A DNA stretch of 64,000 nt, taken from positions 124,001-188,000 of the forward strand of contig JAQJZZ010000013.1 of NCBI GenBank assembly GCA_030077755.1. Direction: 5' to 3'. Origin of the DNA: Filosporella fistucella. Its lineage: Eukaryota; Ascomycota; Leotiomycetes; Helotiales. Made by a program: the position numbers and the translations under genes. Shown piece by piece: positions 1 to 11,965 of the stretch. Numbering within the stretch: the first letter of the stretch is position 1; every line of letters starts with the position of its first letter. The notes under the pieces were generated by a model, which was given only the letters and a program-made list of their open reading frames with translations, made no database searches and was not told where the DNA came from.

Positions 1-746
1 AGATACTTTGACAAGATCTTGTGGTTGAACGATGTCATTTTCACGGCAAGTGTTCTATTTTATTTACTTTCAAGACTAATTTTTCATCTCAGGTTGAGGA
101 TATTATGACACTCCTAGAGACTAGAAATGGCAGTTACGCTGCTGCTTGTTCCCTCGACTTTTCGAAACCTCCTCAATACTACGACACATTCGCACTTCGA
201 GACATCTCTGGGGCGAAGACCACCTCCCATATATACCCTTACTTCCTTGATTCGAAGTCACGAAAGGCAATGATATCACATAGCCCGATACCGGTGAAGT
301 CATGTTGGAACGGCATAGTTGTTTTCCAAGCAGCGCCATTCTACAAAGATTTGAAATTTCGAGGACTGCCGGACAGTCTAGCCAGCCATCACTTAGAGGC
401 ATCTGAGTGTTGTCTTGTTCACCAAGATAATCCATTAAGCATCACTGATGGCGTCTGGCTCAATCCGAATGTGAGAGTTGCATACAGCGCGGAGGCATAC
501 TCAGAAGTAAACCCACCCTCTGGTATATGGCCGAGCAAAATAGTGCAGTGGGTGGGAATATGGCGAAATCGAGTCGCCAGATGGGGCGGGTTTCCGCGCA
601 GGATGTCAGAAAAATATATCGTGAACAGGAGATTACAGAAATGGCGTACTGAATCAGTGGTAAATCCCGGACTCGACGAATTTTCAAGTCATTGTATAAT
701 CAATGAAATGCAGGTTCTGGTAGAACACGGATGGGCTCATATTTGA
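1..746 (+). CDS. CAP59-type mannosyltransferase (GT69), 3' part only
   Basis: This is the C-terminal part of a CAP59/CMT1-type alpha-1,3-mannosyltransferase, a Golgi type II membrane enzyme that builds cell-surface or capsule-like glycans. Exons are 1-45 and 93-746, joined in phase 0 by a 47-base intron (46-92) with a GC donor (gcaagt) and AG acceptor. Reading starts in frame 1 at base 1, so the N-terminus and membrane anchor lie left of the window. The frame gives KILWLNDVIFT, the family's metal and sugar-nucleotide segment, then YDTFALRD, the SCWNG block, FRG.PDSLASHHLEASECC and GVWLNPNVRVAYS, all typical of PF11735. The stop is at 744-746. Family assignment is from remembered conserved blocks. 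Confidence 0.85.
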
Positions 747-3700
747 ATTATCTTGGCTTCTTGGGAGATCTCCATCGATGAATGGGTATAATCGGTCATC
801 TCACTGGACCCCGAAAATGATTTAGAGCAGCACAGCTCAGGAACTTCAAGCTCCAGTTTTCGAGCTCAGCATGACGAGAGTGAGTAAGCCCTAGAAAATT
901 GGCGCTTCGGCCCCTGAACAGACCGGGTTGGATATAGTGGTGCAGCGCCACAACCTTAACCCCGCAGCTCGGCACTCCAAGAGCCGGACTTCCGGTCTGG
1001 CCGACGGGCAGATGAAATTATTTCAACGAGCAATTTGATCTGAAAGCTGTACCATGGCACGAAATGAATAGACCATTTTCAAAGTAGGGACAATTATCAT
1101 CAGAGCCAGATAAATTATCATTTGTACGCCAAATGTGGATGGATATTTTCTTTCCTTTTGTATTGAATTTGTCGCAAGCCTGGATTGGCGCAAGACAAAA
1201 TGCCCACCAAGCAGCAAAGTGTGCTCCAAATGCTTCGAATTCCTCGTAATACCTACCGAGCTTAGTCGAATTACTCTACGCGATTGAATTGTTATTTTTT
1301 GGAATAAGTCCAAGTGAGGATGTCAAAGAAAAGGAAGAAATCACGATATGGTGAGGACTTCCCTCGGCCAACTTGTCCCTTGTATTCCCTCCTGTACAGA
1401 AATCCACGCGAGTGTAAAGTTCTCAAGAGACTACTATCGCAAGCCAGCTCATTTGATTTGGATTGACGTGGTCATCTCGTATTTGGAAAAGCCATGTTCA
1501 AAATCCTTCCGGTTTGCCCGACGCATAAACTGTGCCTCGCTCCTGCGCCAACAGCTCAGCCCATACAGAATACGTCGACTTCAGGTGGCAAGAGATTACA
1601 ACCTGAGATAAAGCCCGGGGAGTAAAAAGAATCCGTGGGACACAACGCCGTACCTCGAAATTTTTCATTCAGGTTTGGAAAATTCAGGGAAACCCCCTCT
1701 TTCCGCTTGGAGAGAGCAAACAGCTTGTGGTTGAAGAGGTTTCTGGGGAAAATTCGATGGAGAGTCGCGAGGAGTGCGATGAACTATTTCTTACTTCTTC
1801 ATAAGTCTGGAAATGTTGTACTTTGTCTTCATATAAATATTTTATGTTCATATAGACCATTTTGCCGAGGCTAAGAGCCTGAGAGAAATTGCTGGCATTT
1901 GATAATGTTGAATTGAACGTGGAAAGTTTAGAGACTTAGAGGCTGACAAACTGCCTGACTGCACAGACCTGCAATGTTAGCCTCGCTAGTACAAACTAGA
2001 GAAGATTGAAAAATGAACAAAGGTAATGCTTCTGCAGATACAATATGGCTCCCCCAATCCTCCTCGTTAAGTGATTGCGATTGAAAAGGTGGGTTGCAGC
2101 AAGGGAACGGTGCTTCTGAATTTTTCTTCCACATTATAAAATAGTCATCTGTTCGAGGCATTTGAATATTCTGTTGGCTCAGGGACCAGTTGGTGGGCGA
2201 GAGATCTGCATTCAGAAGTATTAGCATCAAAATCTCGAGTTTTGAATAGACCTTTCTTCAATCGTACTTACCACCAGCAATTTACATCAAATGCCTCTCT
2301 CTGTCATGTTAAAACTCTACACCAAAACCACCTCACCGTTGAAGTAGAAGTTGAAATCGACGCGAATATTTCTAGTAGCAAGCATACGTCTAAACAAATT
2401 CAACACCTATGCTCCCCACCTCTCCGGATTTCCTGATTCTCGTTTCGTTTGGCCTCGGCGCAATGCAGCAAGGGAATATCTAGCCCCTCAAGATGTGTCT
2501 CCGTTTCTGGCCGAAGTTATACGAACTCGGTTGAATTCCGAGAGCTGGGCAGTCGTTACCAAGGAATCTTGAAGGACCAACCGCGCAGCTCCATTGAAGC
2601 AATGGCCAGGTTCATCCGCTACCTCAAGTCTGATGTTAATTCCCCAAGCATACCGGCACTTTCCATTCCGATCTAGCGCTCTCCCGCAGAAAGTCTGCCC
2701 GCTGTTAGGTCATGGTCTCTAGGACTTATCTGATGTTTCTGTGTATGCCAGGTTGAAGTTTGGCGATGTCCAAGGCTCGCCGAGCGAGCTTGTTTGGGAG
2801 AAAAGGAAGGCTGTGCAGCAAACCGAGCGGAAATCAGAAGAAAGGAACGCACAAGACGCTAACTTATTCCGTTCAATACTTCAATCGCATTAATGCCCGA
2901 GAAACCTGTGCTCCAAAACATTTCAAGATCGACCACTCAAAAGGAGAATCACCCGCAGCTTGATCTTCCCCCTCGATTAAGCGAGCGCATCACCACATCC
3001 CTGACACGAATCTTGTTCCACGAGGACGACACGAAACTGCGCACGAACAAACAACGAAAAACCGAGAAACTTCAAACGTTGAATCTCCCCAGTCGTAATC
3101 TTCCATGCGATTGGTCCAACGGGAGATGTCGCAGGCGATCTTGTTTGGGGATCATCGTGATCGCAGAATCGAGGAATTTTGCCGATTCGAACTTCGAAGC
3201 AGTTCATCCGTCTGTGATTAGGATATCTGTCTGATAGAAGAAAAATGGAGTATCTCAATTGCTTCAACCCCAGATAATTGCTTCAAGCATTCAGATGATT
3301 TTTCTGATACTCAAAAGTCTTGCTGTTGCCAAACGTCGTCAATTGAAGGAGGCTCTTTTCCATGATTATTACCAAAAAGCTTGGTATACCCCGTGGCGCA
3401 GTCTACCCGGGTTTTTGATACGGTCAAGAGATTTCCAAGCAAATTTCCAAGCAATGATGTACACCAGGAGATCGCTTTTGTACCACGAGAGCGAATCCTA
3501 CCCGCCACTGTTGTGGAAGTTCAAGACTTTTAGGGCATCTTCCAAGTCTCTAAGAATGCTTCGAGTTTCTCTGCCGTCACAGACCCTTTCTTTTGGACCG
3601 ATTTGCCAAGTCACAGGGAATTCATATTTTCCTGCAATGCAGAGGTGATGTGGTGTTATAAGTATCGAAGATACTCTGTTAGCTTTTATTCATCATCAGC

Positions 3701-3829
3701 TTTCAATTCAGTTCTCTCTCTTCTTCATTCTTCTTCGCGCCGGACGTCTTGCAGTGCAAGTCCCATATCAATAATTATACATTCTTTCGCCAATCAAATC
3801 TAATACAGACCGTCCTATCCACATTCAAG
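747..3829. other. Intergenic, no supported gene
   Basis: About 3.1 kb with only short open frames (under 130 codons) on both strands. None has recognisable family motifs, and none joins into a longer frame through plausible introns. The right end must hold the promoter of the Egh16-type gene. I see no repeat or transposon ends. Confidence 0.6.
3657..3662 (+). promoter_or_regulatory. Candidate TATA box of the Egh16-type gene
   Basis: TATAAG lies 168 bases upstream of the ATG at 3830, in a T/C-rich leader. A strong TATA element suits a highly regulated secreted protein. Seen in sequence; function inferred. Confidence 0.4.
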
Positions 3830-4837
3830 ATGCAATACTCGTCAGTCATTCTCTGTGCGGCTTTCGCTGTCACCAGTGTCTTTTCCCACGGTGTTGTCAC
3901 CGAAGTCAAGGGAGCAAATGGTAAGTTTCAGTGATCCATATCCAACAGAACGGGCTAACAATATTCAGGCGTCACAATGCCAGGTCTGACAGTAGTCGAC
4001 GGAACCCCTCGTGATTGCCCCTCAGCCGGCTGTGGTGCTCAATCCGATACCGCCATCATCCGAGATGCAGAACTCGGCACCGCAAAGGCATCCGCACTTG
4101 GTCGCAGCAAAGCCGATGGCCCAATCACCGCAACCAAGATGATGGCCCTGTTCATGGATGGAGGAGCTGGTATGTTGCAAAGTGCGAAAATTTCGGGTCA
4201 CAACTAACGAGGAATAGCCAACGTCACTGCCCGTGAGATTCACGAGAAGAACAGCCTTTACCGTCGTCAACTTTTCGGAGGTGGAGCCGCAAAGGGAGCC
4301 GCTGGTGCATCTGTCAAGACTCCAGCCGGAACAATGGAGACTGGTGTCGCTGCCGCTGCTGGAGCAGGTGCTTCATCTGGTCTTCCAACTACTTCCGACT
4401 CGGGTGAAATCACCATGACCCTTCATCAAATCAACCAGGATGGTGCAGGACCATTCAACGCTATGATCGATGCTACATCTGGTGGAACCGACCCAGCCGC
4501 CTTCAAGACTGCTCAGGTCACCCAGAACGTCCCAGGTATCGCGGCTGGTATCTCAGCTACTACCACCACCGACTTCCCAGTCAAGGTTCAGATGCCAGCA
4601 GGTATGACCTGCTCTGGTACCGTCGGCAGTGCGACAAACGTGTGTGTTGTAAGAATGGCCAACAAGACTCCAGCTGGTAAGATTGCCTCCGACATTCAGA
4701 TTTGCATTGATGCTAACAACTCAGGTCCATTCGGTGGTGCAGGTGCATTCACACAATCGAATGCTGCCAAGAAGCGCGCAATCGAGTACAACCTGCGCAA
4801 GAGACGTATGGCGAGAGCCCTTGTTGAGAAGAAGTGA
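3830..4837 (+). CDS. Egh16/gas1-type secreted protein (DUF3129)
   Basis: This is a 303-residue secreted protein of the Egh16/gEgh16/gas1 family (PF11327), known from plant-pathogenic fungi as appressorium-expressed, with unclear biochemical role. Exons are 3830-3920, 3969-4169 and 4218-4837, with two 48-base introns, both in phase 1. Residues 1-19 form a signal peptide, and the predicted mature chain begins HGVVTEVKGANG. Family hallmarks are TVVDGTPRDCPSAGCG, a Gly/Ala-rich centre, ITMTLHQINQDGAGPF (His167), MTCSGT and ICIDANNSGPFGG. An RRQ dibasic site follows NSLY, and the C-terminus is strongly basic (KKR, RKRR). The start is fixed by the signal peptide. The first mature residue being His invites comparison with copper His-brace proteins (inference). 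Confidence 0.88.
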
Positions 4838-7057
4838 GCGGGATGAGTGATGGGATATTATGAATTCATTATGTACATGACAATTGCCGGCTAGTTTCCA
4901 GGCAGGGGCGTCTGGGAGGGGTGTTACATTCATTTGGAAGATGTGTTATATATTTATTGGATCTGGTGTGTTTAGATATGAGGGATAGGAGAATACGAAG
5001 TGTTATGAATTGATAGCTTTGATCAAATTTGTTTTGTGGGGAGACTCTCGTGCGGGCTTGAGATAGGGGATATACCGGACTTCATCACATTTCGACGAGG
5101 ATATTCAAGTTTTAGCTGCCCTTGCGATACTCACATTTAAGTCGAGCAGGGTAGTGAAACTCGGGACAGCTGTAGATAATTGAGAGTTTTGAGAGAGAGG
5201 AATCTTTGAGGCACAACCATCCAAGCCGTAGATATAATTGAATGCTGCGCCTATAATCCATCAGAGATACCATTCGAGCCGCTGACAACGTCAAAAGTGA
5301 AACATAGTAATGCTAAAGTAGTGGAAATCGCAGTGTCGAAAGGACACTACCCGAGACAGAAGTCACTGTACCTAAATATACGGTGAAGTTGATCCGGAAA
5401 AACGTCGTGACATTGTATCATGTACGAGATGTACCTACAATTTAGGCGTTGATCACCAAGGTTTGCTCGTTCCTTCACGTGCAATGATAGTAATATTCGA
5501 ATGCCTTGAGTTAGTTACCGCCAAGCAAATAGACAACAACGGAGCGACAGTTAAAAATTCCAATCCAAAAGATCTGGCGAAGCTTGAAGATTTGCTTGAA
5601 TGAGACTCCCGTCTATGGGACTTTGAGCAACAGTGGGAGTGCTACGGAATTAGTCAGCCCAAACTCACAGTTTGAGTCACGTGAAAATGGCAATTCGCAC
5701 GCAATCGCCCCTGTCCACACTAACGAGGAGAGTGGGCGAATGAGCAGAGGGCAGAACTGGAAATACATAAGGAATCGCTTCCCCTTTCCCAAACCTCGTC
5801 TCCTTTTCATATTTACTCGTTTATATCGGTTCTGAATAACCTCAAATTGACCTCCAAGTTTGCGAATTTTTCTTCGTCTTTCTGTCGCTTTTCTCGTCCT
5901 CGTAGTCGAGGAGGACAAGTTTGACGTTCTTCAGCATGACACATGCGATAGCCTGCCGTCCAATCACCGCAACCTGAGTGGGTTTTTGCGTCTCTTGGGC
6001 GCGCACTTTTCTCGTCGTAAGTACGGATGAGGGGAGAGGACAAGTTGGCAATGCTGTTCACCTCCGATACGCGGATGTGTGGATAGTGACGGTTGAGGGG
6101 AGCAAGTGCTCAAGTCATACGACCGAATCTGATGCAAATTCAGGGGTTTACATTTTCGTTGGAATTTGGCTCGCATTTCATATCTTGGGGGGTGAATGAG
6201 ATAAGAGGCTCTCTTCAAGGACCTGTCCTTGGTTTATGGACTGTATACGTCTGGAATATCCGCAGAATCATTTGTCTCCTTGAACTATTCTATTCCTTCT
6301 GTGCCTGAATTTATTTCGATATCTCAATATCTTCCCTTGCATTCAGCTCTCCTTTATCAAAATTTGCATGTGCAAAAGCTCTCACAGGTATTGGCCAATA
6401 GATAGGTGTGGCAACCGTCTCACCCCACTATCTAACGCCGATCTGATGACCCCGCCGAACTTGCCTCACATTACCCTCGAACGGCCTATCGCAGAACAAC
6501 AAGGGAACGGCGGTGACTACGGGTCGAAAGCGTTGGCGCCAGTTATATTGGATTCGCCGACCTGAAATAGAGCATGTTTCGATTGGTCGATTCAACATAA
6601 GGAAGCTGGCAAGATACTTGTTGTTCCAGATACGGTGGTTTGGTGGGTCATCGGAATCGTGAATCTTCCTTCGTGGTGACTCCTTCTGAGGAAAAGCCTG
6701 AAGACGGAACTCAGAATTACTTCCCGAGTCAACAACAAATTGAACAATTGATAGGAGCAGACTATCGATATCAAAGGAATTTCAAAATACCACGGTGGTA
6801 AGTTTTTTTCAAGGACAAGATATGAAGATATGATTTGAGGGGGTGGACCCCGATGATTGCGTATCGTTCGATACCGATAGCGGGACGGAGCTAGCGTTGA
6901 CGTGTTTAAGACGAAGTCGTGAGTCGTGAGTCGTATTTGGGGAACCGCCTTCTTGATTCACAACGCTTTTGCTCCTTTCCATGATCATCAGCCTCATCTC
7001 AATTATTAGCTCTCCTCAAAATCTATTATTATTATTACCAAGTTTTTCCTCTCAATT
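4838..7057. other. Intergenic, no supported gene
   Basis: About 2.2 kb between the Egh16-type gene and cysteine dioxygenase. Open frames are short and overlap on opposite strands without family motifs. A short direct repeat of gtcgtga occurs near 6907-6930. The right end is the T-rich leader of the next gene. Confidence 0.55.
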
Positions 7058-8016
7058 ATGGCCCCTATCAAATCAAGCGCACTCCGCATTCTTGGACCAA
7101 AGCTCCCAACCGTCCGAAATCCGCGTATGACCAGCGCAGCTTATCGTGGGCTGACGGCAACATCGTTGAAATCGGCATCGATCGAACCAACAAAAGAATC
7201 TACACAACTCAACAACTTCAATTCAAGAGGTAATCATTAGTATAGCATTCTGTTGCCCTCATCTGATAATTGTTGCCCAGATATTCGAACTCCTTTGACG
7301 GCTCCATTTCAATATCCAGTGGCGAACAGAAAAATATCAAACCCATTCGACGCTCTCCTCAACTCAATCACCCATAGTCTCAGCACAACTTCTCAACCAG
7401 ATCTCCCAATCCTTCACTCTCTATTACGATCCTACACATCCGAATCCTTGGAGTGGACAAAGTATGCACACGCCAATCCAGACAAGCAATACACTCGTAA
7501 CCTCGTTACTGAAGTTCCCAACATCTTCAACCTCCTTCTTCTCGTATGGACACCTGGGAAAGCAAGCCCGGTTCACGATCATGCCGATGCACACTGTTTG
7601 ATGAAGGTTCTCAAGGGGACATTGAGAGAGACAAGATTCAGGGTACCAGAGAAGAGTGGGGAGGGTCCATTAGAGGTGACTGGTAGATTAGATTTTGGAA
7701 AGAACAAGGTGGCTTACATTTCCGATAAAGTATGGTCTCTCTTTCGATTCACCTCTCTATCGCTGACCAGGAATAGCTTGGTTTGCATGAAATTTCGAAT
7801 CCTCACCCGACCGAATATGCTGTCTCACTTCATTGTAAGTGCCTTCTCTACCATTCCAAATTTTATTTATTCCTAACAGTTTTCCAAGTGTATACCCCTC
7901 CGAATGCAGCACTGCGGGGATGTCACATATTTGATCCCGTGACAGGAGATATTCAGCACGTGATGTCGTGTCCCTATGATTCTGTCCGTGGTGTTGTGAC
8001 TTCAGGGCATTCATAA
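7058..8016 (+). CDS. Cysteine dioxygenase
   Basis: A non-heme iron enzyme oxidising L-cysteine to cysteine sulfinate with O2, the entry to cysteine breakdown to taurine or sulfite. Exons 7058-7229, 7281-7729, 7777-7834 and 7889-8016 join in frame to 268 residues. The cupin iron ligands are visible: HDH (His156, His158) and His211 in GLHEISNP. Cys163 lies five residues after His158 and Tyr228 lies 17 after His211, matching the spacing of the mammalian Cys-Tyr cross-link pair. The C-terminal YTPPNAALRGCHIFD block is also typical. The first 55 or so residues are Ser/Thr-rich and extra to the catalytic domain, possibly an organelle signal. An in-frame Met at residue 24 (MTSAAYRG) is an alternative start. 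Confidence 0.92.
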
Positions 8017-8582
8017 GATTCTCATGAGGATTGATATTCCTTCTGGTATTTTTCGAGCATCAGCGGGCGTTGGGAGTTTCTGTCCTTTCAGCTCCTAGCC
8101 GAAATTGGCGGGCATGGTCGTGCTTCCCGGAATCATATGAATCGTTCCCTTTATGACATGGAATGTCAATTTATCTTATGTGAATACTGCTACTGTCTTT
8201 CGTCCGGTGACATTCTTCTTACTTGCATCTGCACCTAGTTCGATTGGCTATTAACATACAGGAGCGATGTTGCAATTGTAGGTACGAAAATAATTGCATC
8301 ACTGCATCTTAGTATGCTAACGTGATTGTCCTTCGACTTTCAAAACATCATAATTGACCTTCATTTCACCAAATTAGTCGAAAGCCCAGAACGACATCCC
8401 CTTGAGAAAGTCACATGAAGTTCTGCTAACAATTGTGGCTTAAGCCACACTGAAACCTAAAGGGAAAAGCAAGCATTTCAGTCAACGGCAACACCGCGAT
8501 GACTTGCATCTTCAAAAAGACAGCTGTTTCGTGTGGTCTCCTCTTCATATAGCCTTAAGTACCGAGTATAAGGTCATAATTA
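8017..8582. other. Intergenic, terminator and promoter region
   Basis: 566 bases between same-strand genes. No gene is seen. It must hold the 3' end of the dioxygenase transcript and the promoter of the ankyrin gene. Confidence 0.5.
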
Positions 8583-11510
8583 ATGGATCCAATCTCGATC
8601 ATAGGTCTGGTGGGATCGCTGGTGCCAACCGTCGTACGAACAACAAAATCCCTCAATGACATCAAAACCAAGTACGCGCAATCAAATGCAACCATATCCG
8701 CCATCATTTGTGAGTGCTCAGTCATATCAACAGCACTTACACACATCGAAAGTATCGCGAAGAATGACCCGGAAGGCCTTGCAGCTCGACTCGACCCCCG
8801 CACTGGTCAACTAGGCTCGTCTTTTGAGCTTGCTCTCGATGGATGCTCCATCACTTTGACGGTGTTGAATGATGAGATAGGCAAGATTACTGGATCCGGG
8901 AAACCAGGATTCTTAGGTTGGAAATCTAAAGCAAAGTTTCTTTGGAATGAGGAGGAGATGAAGGATCTATTAACGACTATACGGGGCCAGCAAAGTGCGC
9001 TTCAGCTTCTTTTGGCTGCAATCCAGACGTAAGTTTTCTCTCACGGGTACCAGATCAGAGTTTGATGAAATAGGGAATCAATATCAGACGTCAGAAGAAT
9101 TCTCAATGACAATAACTCTCTGCTGAAGCAGATGGTACAGAGATCACAGACCCTGCGGGAGAAACGAGCTTCCAGTACAGGTGATGATCGGAACCAAGAA
9201 CTTGACGGCAGTAGTTCTATCAAGAAGTCATCCTCGTACAGGAGATCAATTCGCTCGATGGTCAAACGTCCTGCCTCTGATACTCCAGGGAAACTCCACC
9301 AGTCATCTTCAATGTCGGGAGAATTCCACACTCCAATTTATGAAATGCCAGGATCAACACCCTCTTATACAAAAGATGTTTCATTCGATAATGATAATTC
9401 TCTAAGTACGGAAGCGCTTCGACTGCAACAAACTCATCTGGAGCAGTCTACTCCTCAGCGATTGGTGTCTCGGAAGCCAGTAGCAGAACTGGCAACCACC
9501 TCCAGCAACAAGACGATTTCACATAGGGAGAGAGGATACAGTTCCAGACTACACTTAGATAATTCCCCTGTTAGTGAATTATCATCACCGCTCTCACCAC
9601 AGACTCCTATGAGAAATTTAGCGGATCCTGTCTCACCACCAGTCAACAATTCGAGCCAAAACGCACGTGAAGATGCCGCATCTCCAGATTGGAACATCAC
9701 TCAGTCTTTATATAAGGGAGGTACAAATCAAGGAAATTTAGGAAGTGATTATGGTGATGGAAAAGAGATTCCAACCCCGAAAAAGGAGGACGTAATAGTG
9801 CTTGTACCCCCACCGCCACGAAATCCCGCCTCAGACCCTCTCCTCCGAACTGCTGCTGAGAAAGGTCATGCCCCATTGATCAAGCTGTTATACCAGAAAG
9901 GCGCCGACGTTAACTCCACCGATAGCACAGGCAAAACACCCTTGATGCTAGCCGCTCAAAACGGCCATCTCCAAGTCGTCCGCGAGATTCTCCAATTGAA
10001 TCCGACACTGGACACCAAGAACTCGGACGGAAACGCAGCTATGAATCTTGCATGTTTATCGACTGGGAAAGTTCAGATTATAGAAGCACTGCTTGATGCA
10101 GGGGCGGATATCGAGATTGGCGGAATCGAGGGTTGGCATCCACTGCACCACGCAGCCGCTAATGGCATGGTACCGATCATAGATTTTCTCCTCAAGCGGG
10201 GGGCACAATTGGAGGCAAAAGCGGACTATGGATCACGTCCTTTGCATAGTGCTGTGCTATGGGGCCAAAAGATGTCAGTGGCGAGTCTCATACAACATGG
10301 AGCAGACATGGAGGCGCAAAATTCAGCTGGGAACAGGCCGTTGAACGACGCCGCAATCAAGAACAATGTTGAGATCACAAAGGTGCTTCTAGACAGAGGA
10401 GCAAATATTGAAGGGGTGGGAATTTGCAATTGGCGTCCCTTACATCATGCTGTCTGCAATGGAAGTGTTTCAGTCTTGGACTTACTGATCGAACGTGGTG
10501 CGGACAAAGAGGCAACAGCTGACCTTGGCGCTCGGCCTCTTCATATTGCTTCCGATAAGACTGGTCTTCAGTGGGATCCCAAATGTCTCAGTTTGCAAGC
10601 TCTATTAAAACACAAAGTTGATTTAGAAGCAAGACAACAGGAAGGAAACGATAATCAAGCTATCCATTTGGCGGCGGAAGCGGGACATATGGTCGCCTTG
10701 AAGCTGCTGGTTGCTGCAGGGCTCAACATACATAATCGCGGTTGGCATGGCTTTACTCCGTTACATGGAGCTTGCGCATGGGGTCAAGCTACTGCTGTCG
10801 AGTGGTTACTCGAGCAAGGCGCAGATAAAGAGCGGATTGCTGATAATGAAGGTCGACCTATCCATGCAGCAACTCAATATGGGAATATTGACACGGTCCG
10901 GAAACTTCTGTGCGCAGGAGTAGAAGTTAACGTTCATCGCGAAGACGGTACAACACCACTAGGAGCAGCGGCTTGCAGAGGACTGGTAGATATGATGGGC
11001 GAACTTATAAGGCATGGAGCGAGCATAGAGAAGGCTGGGTATCAAGGGGAGTTCCCAATACACGGCGCCGTGAGATTCGGAAAGATAATTGCAGTGCAGT
11101 ACTTGCTTGACATGGGAGCAAATCCGGACAGTAAGAATAACAGTGGTCATACCCCTCTGATAGAAGCAGCAAGGTTCGGCCATGCTGAAATTGCCGAAAT
11201 ACTGATTCGCGTTGGTGCCAATATCGAAGCCTCAGATGGAGATGGTAGTCGTCCACTTCACCACGCTGCGATTCATGGACATGCGAGAGTCATGTTAATG
11301 TTGATAACATCTGGTGCTGAAAAGGGCGCTTGTGCGAATAATGGAGATACTCCATTGCATGTAGCAGCGTTCCTTGGCAAGTTGGACGCTGTAAAAGTGC
11401 TGTTGGATCACGGGGCTAGCGTGGACAAGACTCAAGTGCAGGGGAAAACGGCTCTTGATTGTGCTGTTGAGAGAGGCCATCTTCAGATAGTTGAATTGCT
11501 TCTTCAATAG
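8583..11510 (+). CDS. Large ankyrin-repeat protein with fungal N-terminal helical domain
   Basis: A 960-residue protein from exons 8583-9028 and 9074-11510; the 45-base intron is in phase 2. Residues 1 to about 150 (MDPISIIGLVGSLVPTVVR...) look like the helical domain found at the N-terminus of many fungal NLR-like and ankyrin proteins (PF17111-like). Residues 165-410 are a Ser/Pro-rich, probably disordered linker. From about residue 420 to the end I count 17 ankyrin repeats (variants of G.TPLH.AA..G and VV.LLL..GA), all in exon 2. No NACHT or NB-ARC motor lies between them, so it is not a complete STAND protein. Likely a protein-interaction scaffold. The partner is unknown. Confidence 0.88.
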
Positions 11511-11965
11511 ACAGGCAATCTTAGCAGGCTCCAGTAATGAATAGATCAAAGGACGGAGTGGATGATGAAGTCTCGATTAGAAGACGCTGCTGGATCGAGT
11601 ACAAGTCTCAAGAATCCCCGACCCCGAAGTCAGATTCCAACCCAGGAAGAGAAATTGACTTCAAGATGTCGGAAGAAGGAACCATCATTCAAGAACCAAG
11701 TACATTCTGCGAATCAGAGAGGCATGCTTTCAATAAACAAACCTGCTGCTCATCTCGCCAGATGTTTTGGACGGCAGCCTAAACGATAGTACGATGCCGC
11801 ATTCCCAACACATGGTGATGCTCTAAGTCAGCCTATATACCCCTTTGTATCCTCACATCTTTTTCATGTTGTCAGAGCCTCTCCAAATACTTTGCAAAGG
11901 AATCTCTTATGATATTCCATCAGCAACACTATTACCTGAAATCAATTTCCAATATTCTGTTCACA
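11511..11965. other. Spacer
   Basis: 455 bases between the ankyrin gene and the Trp-rich orphan. Short frames here have no motif. Nothing else is seen. Confidence 0.5.
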
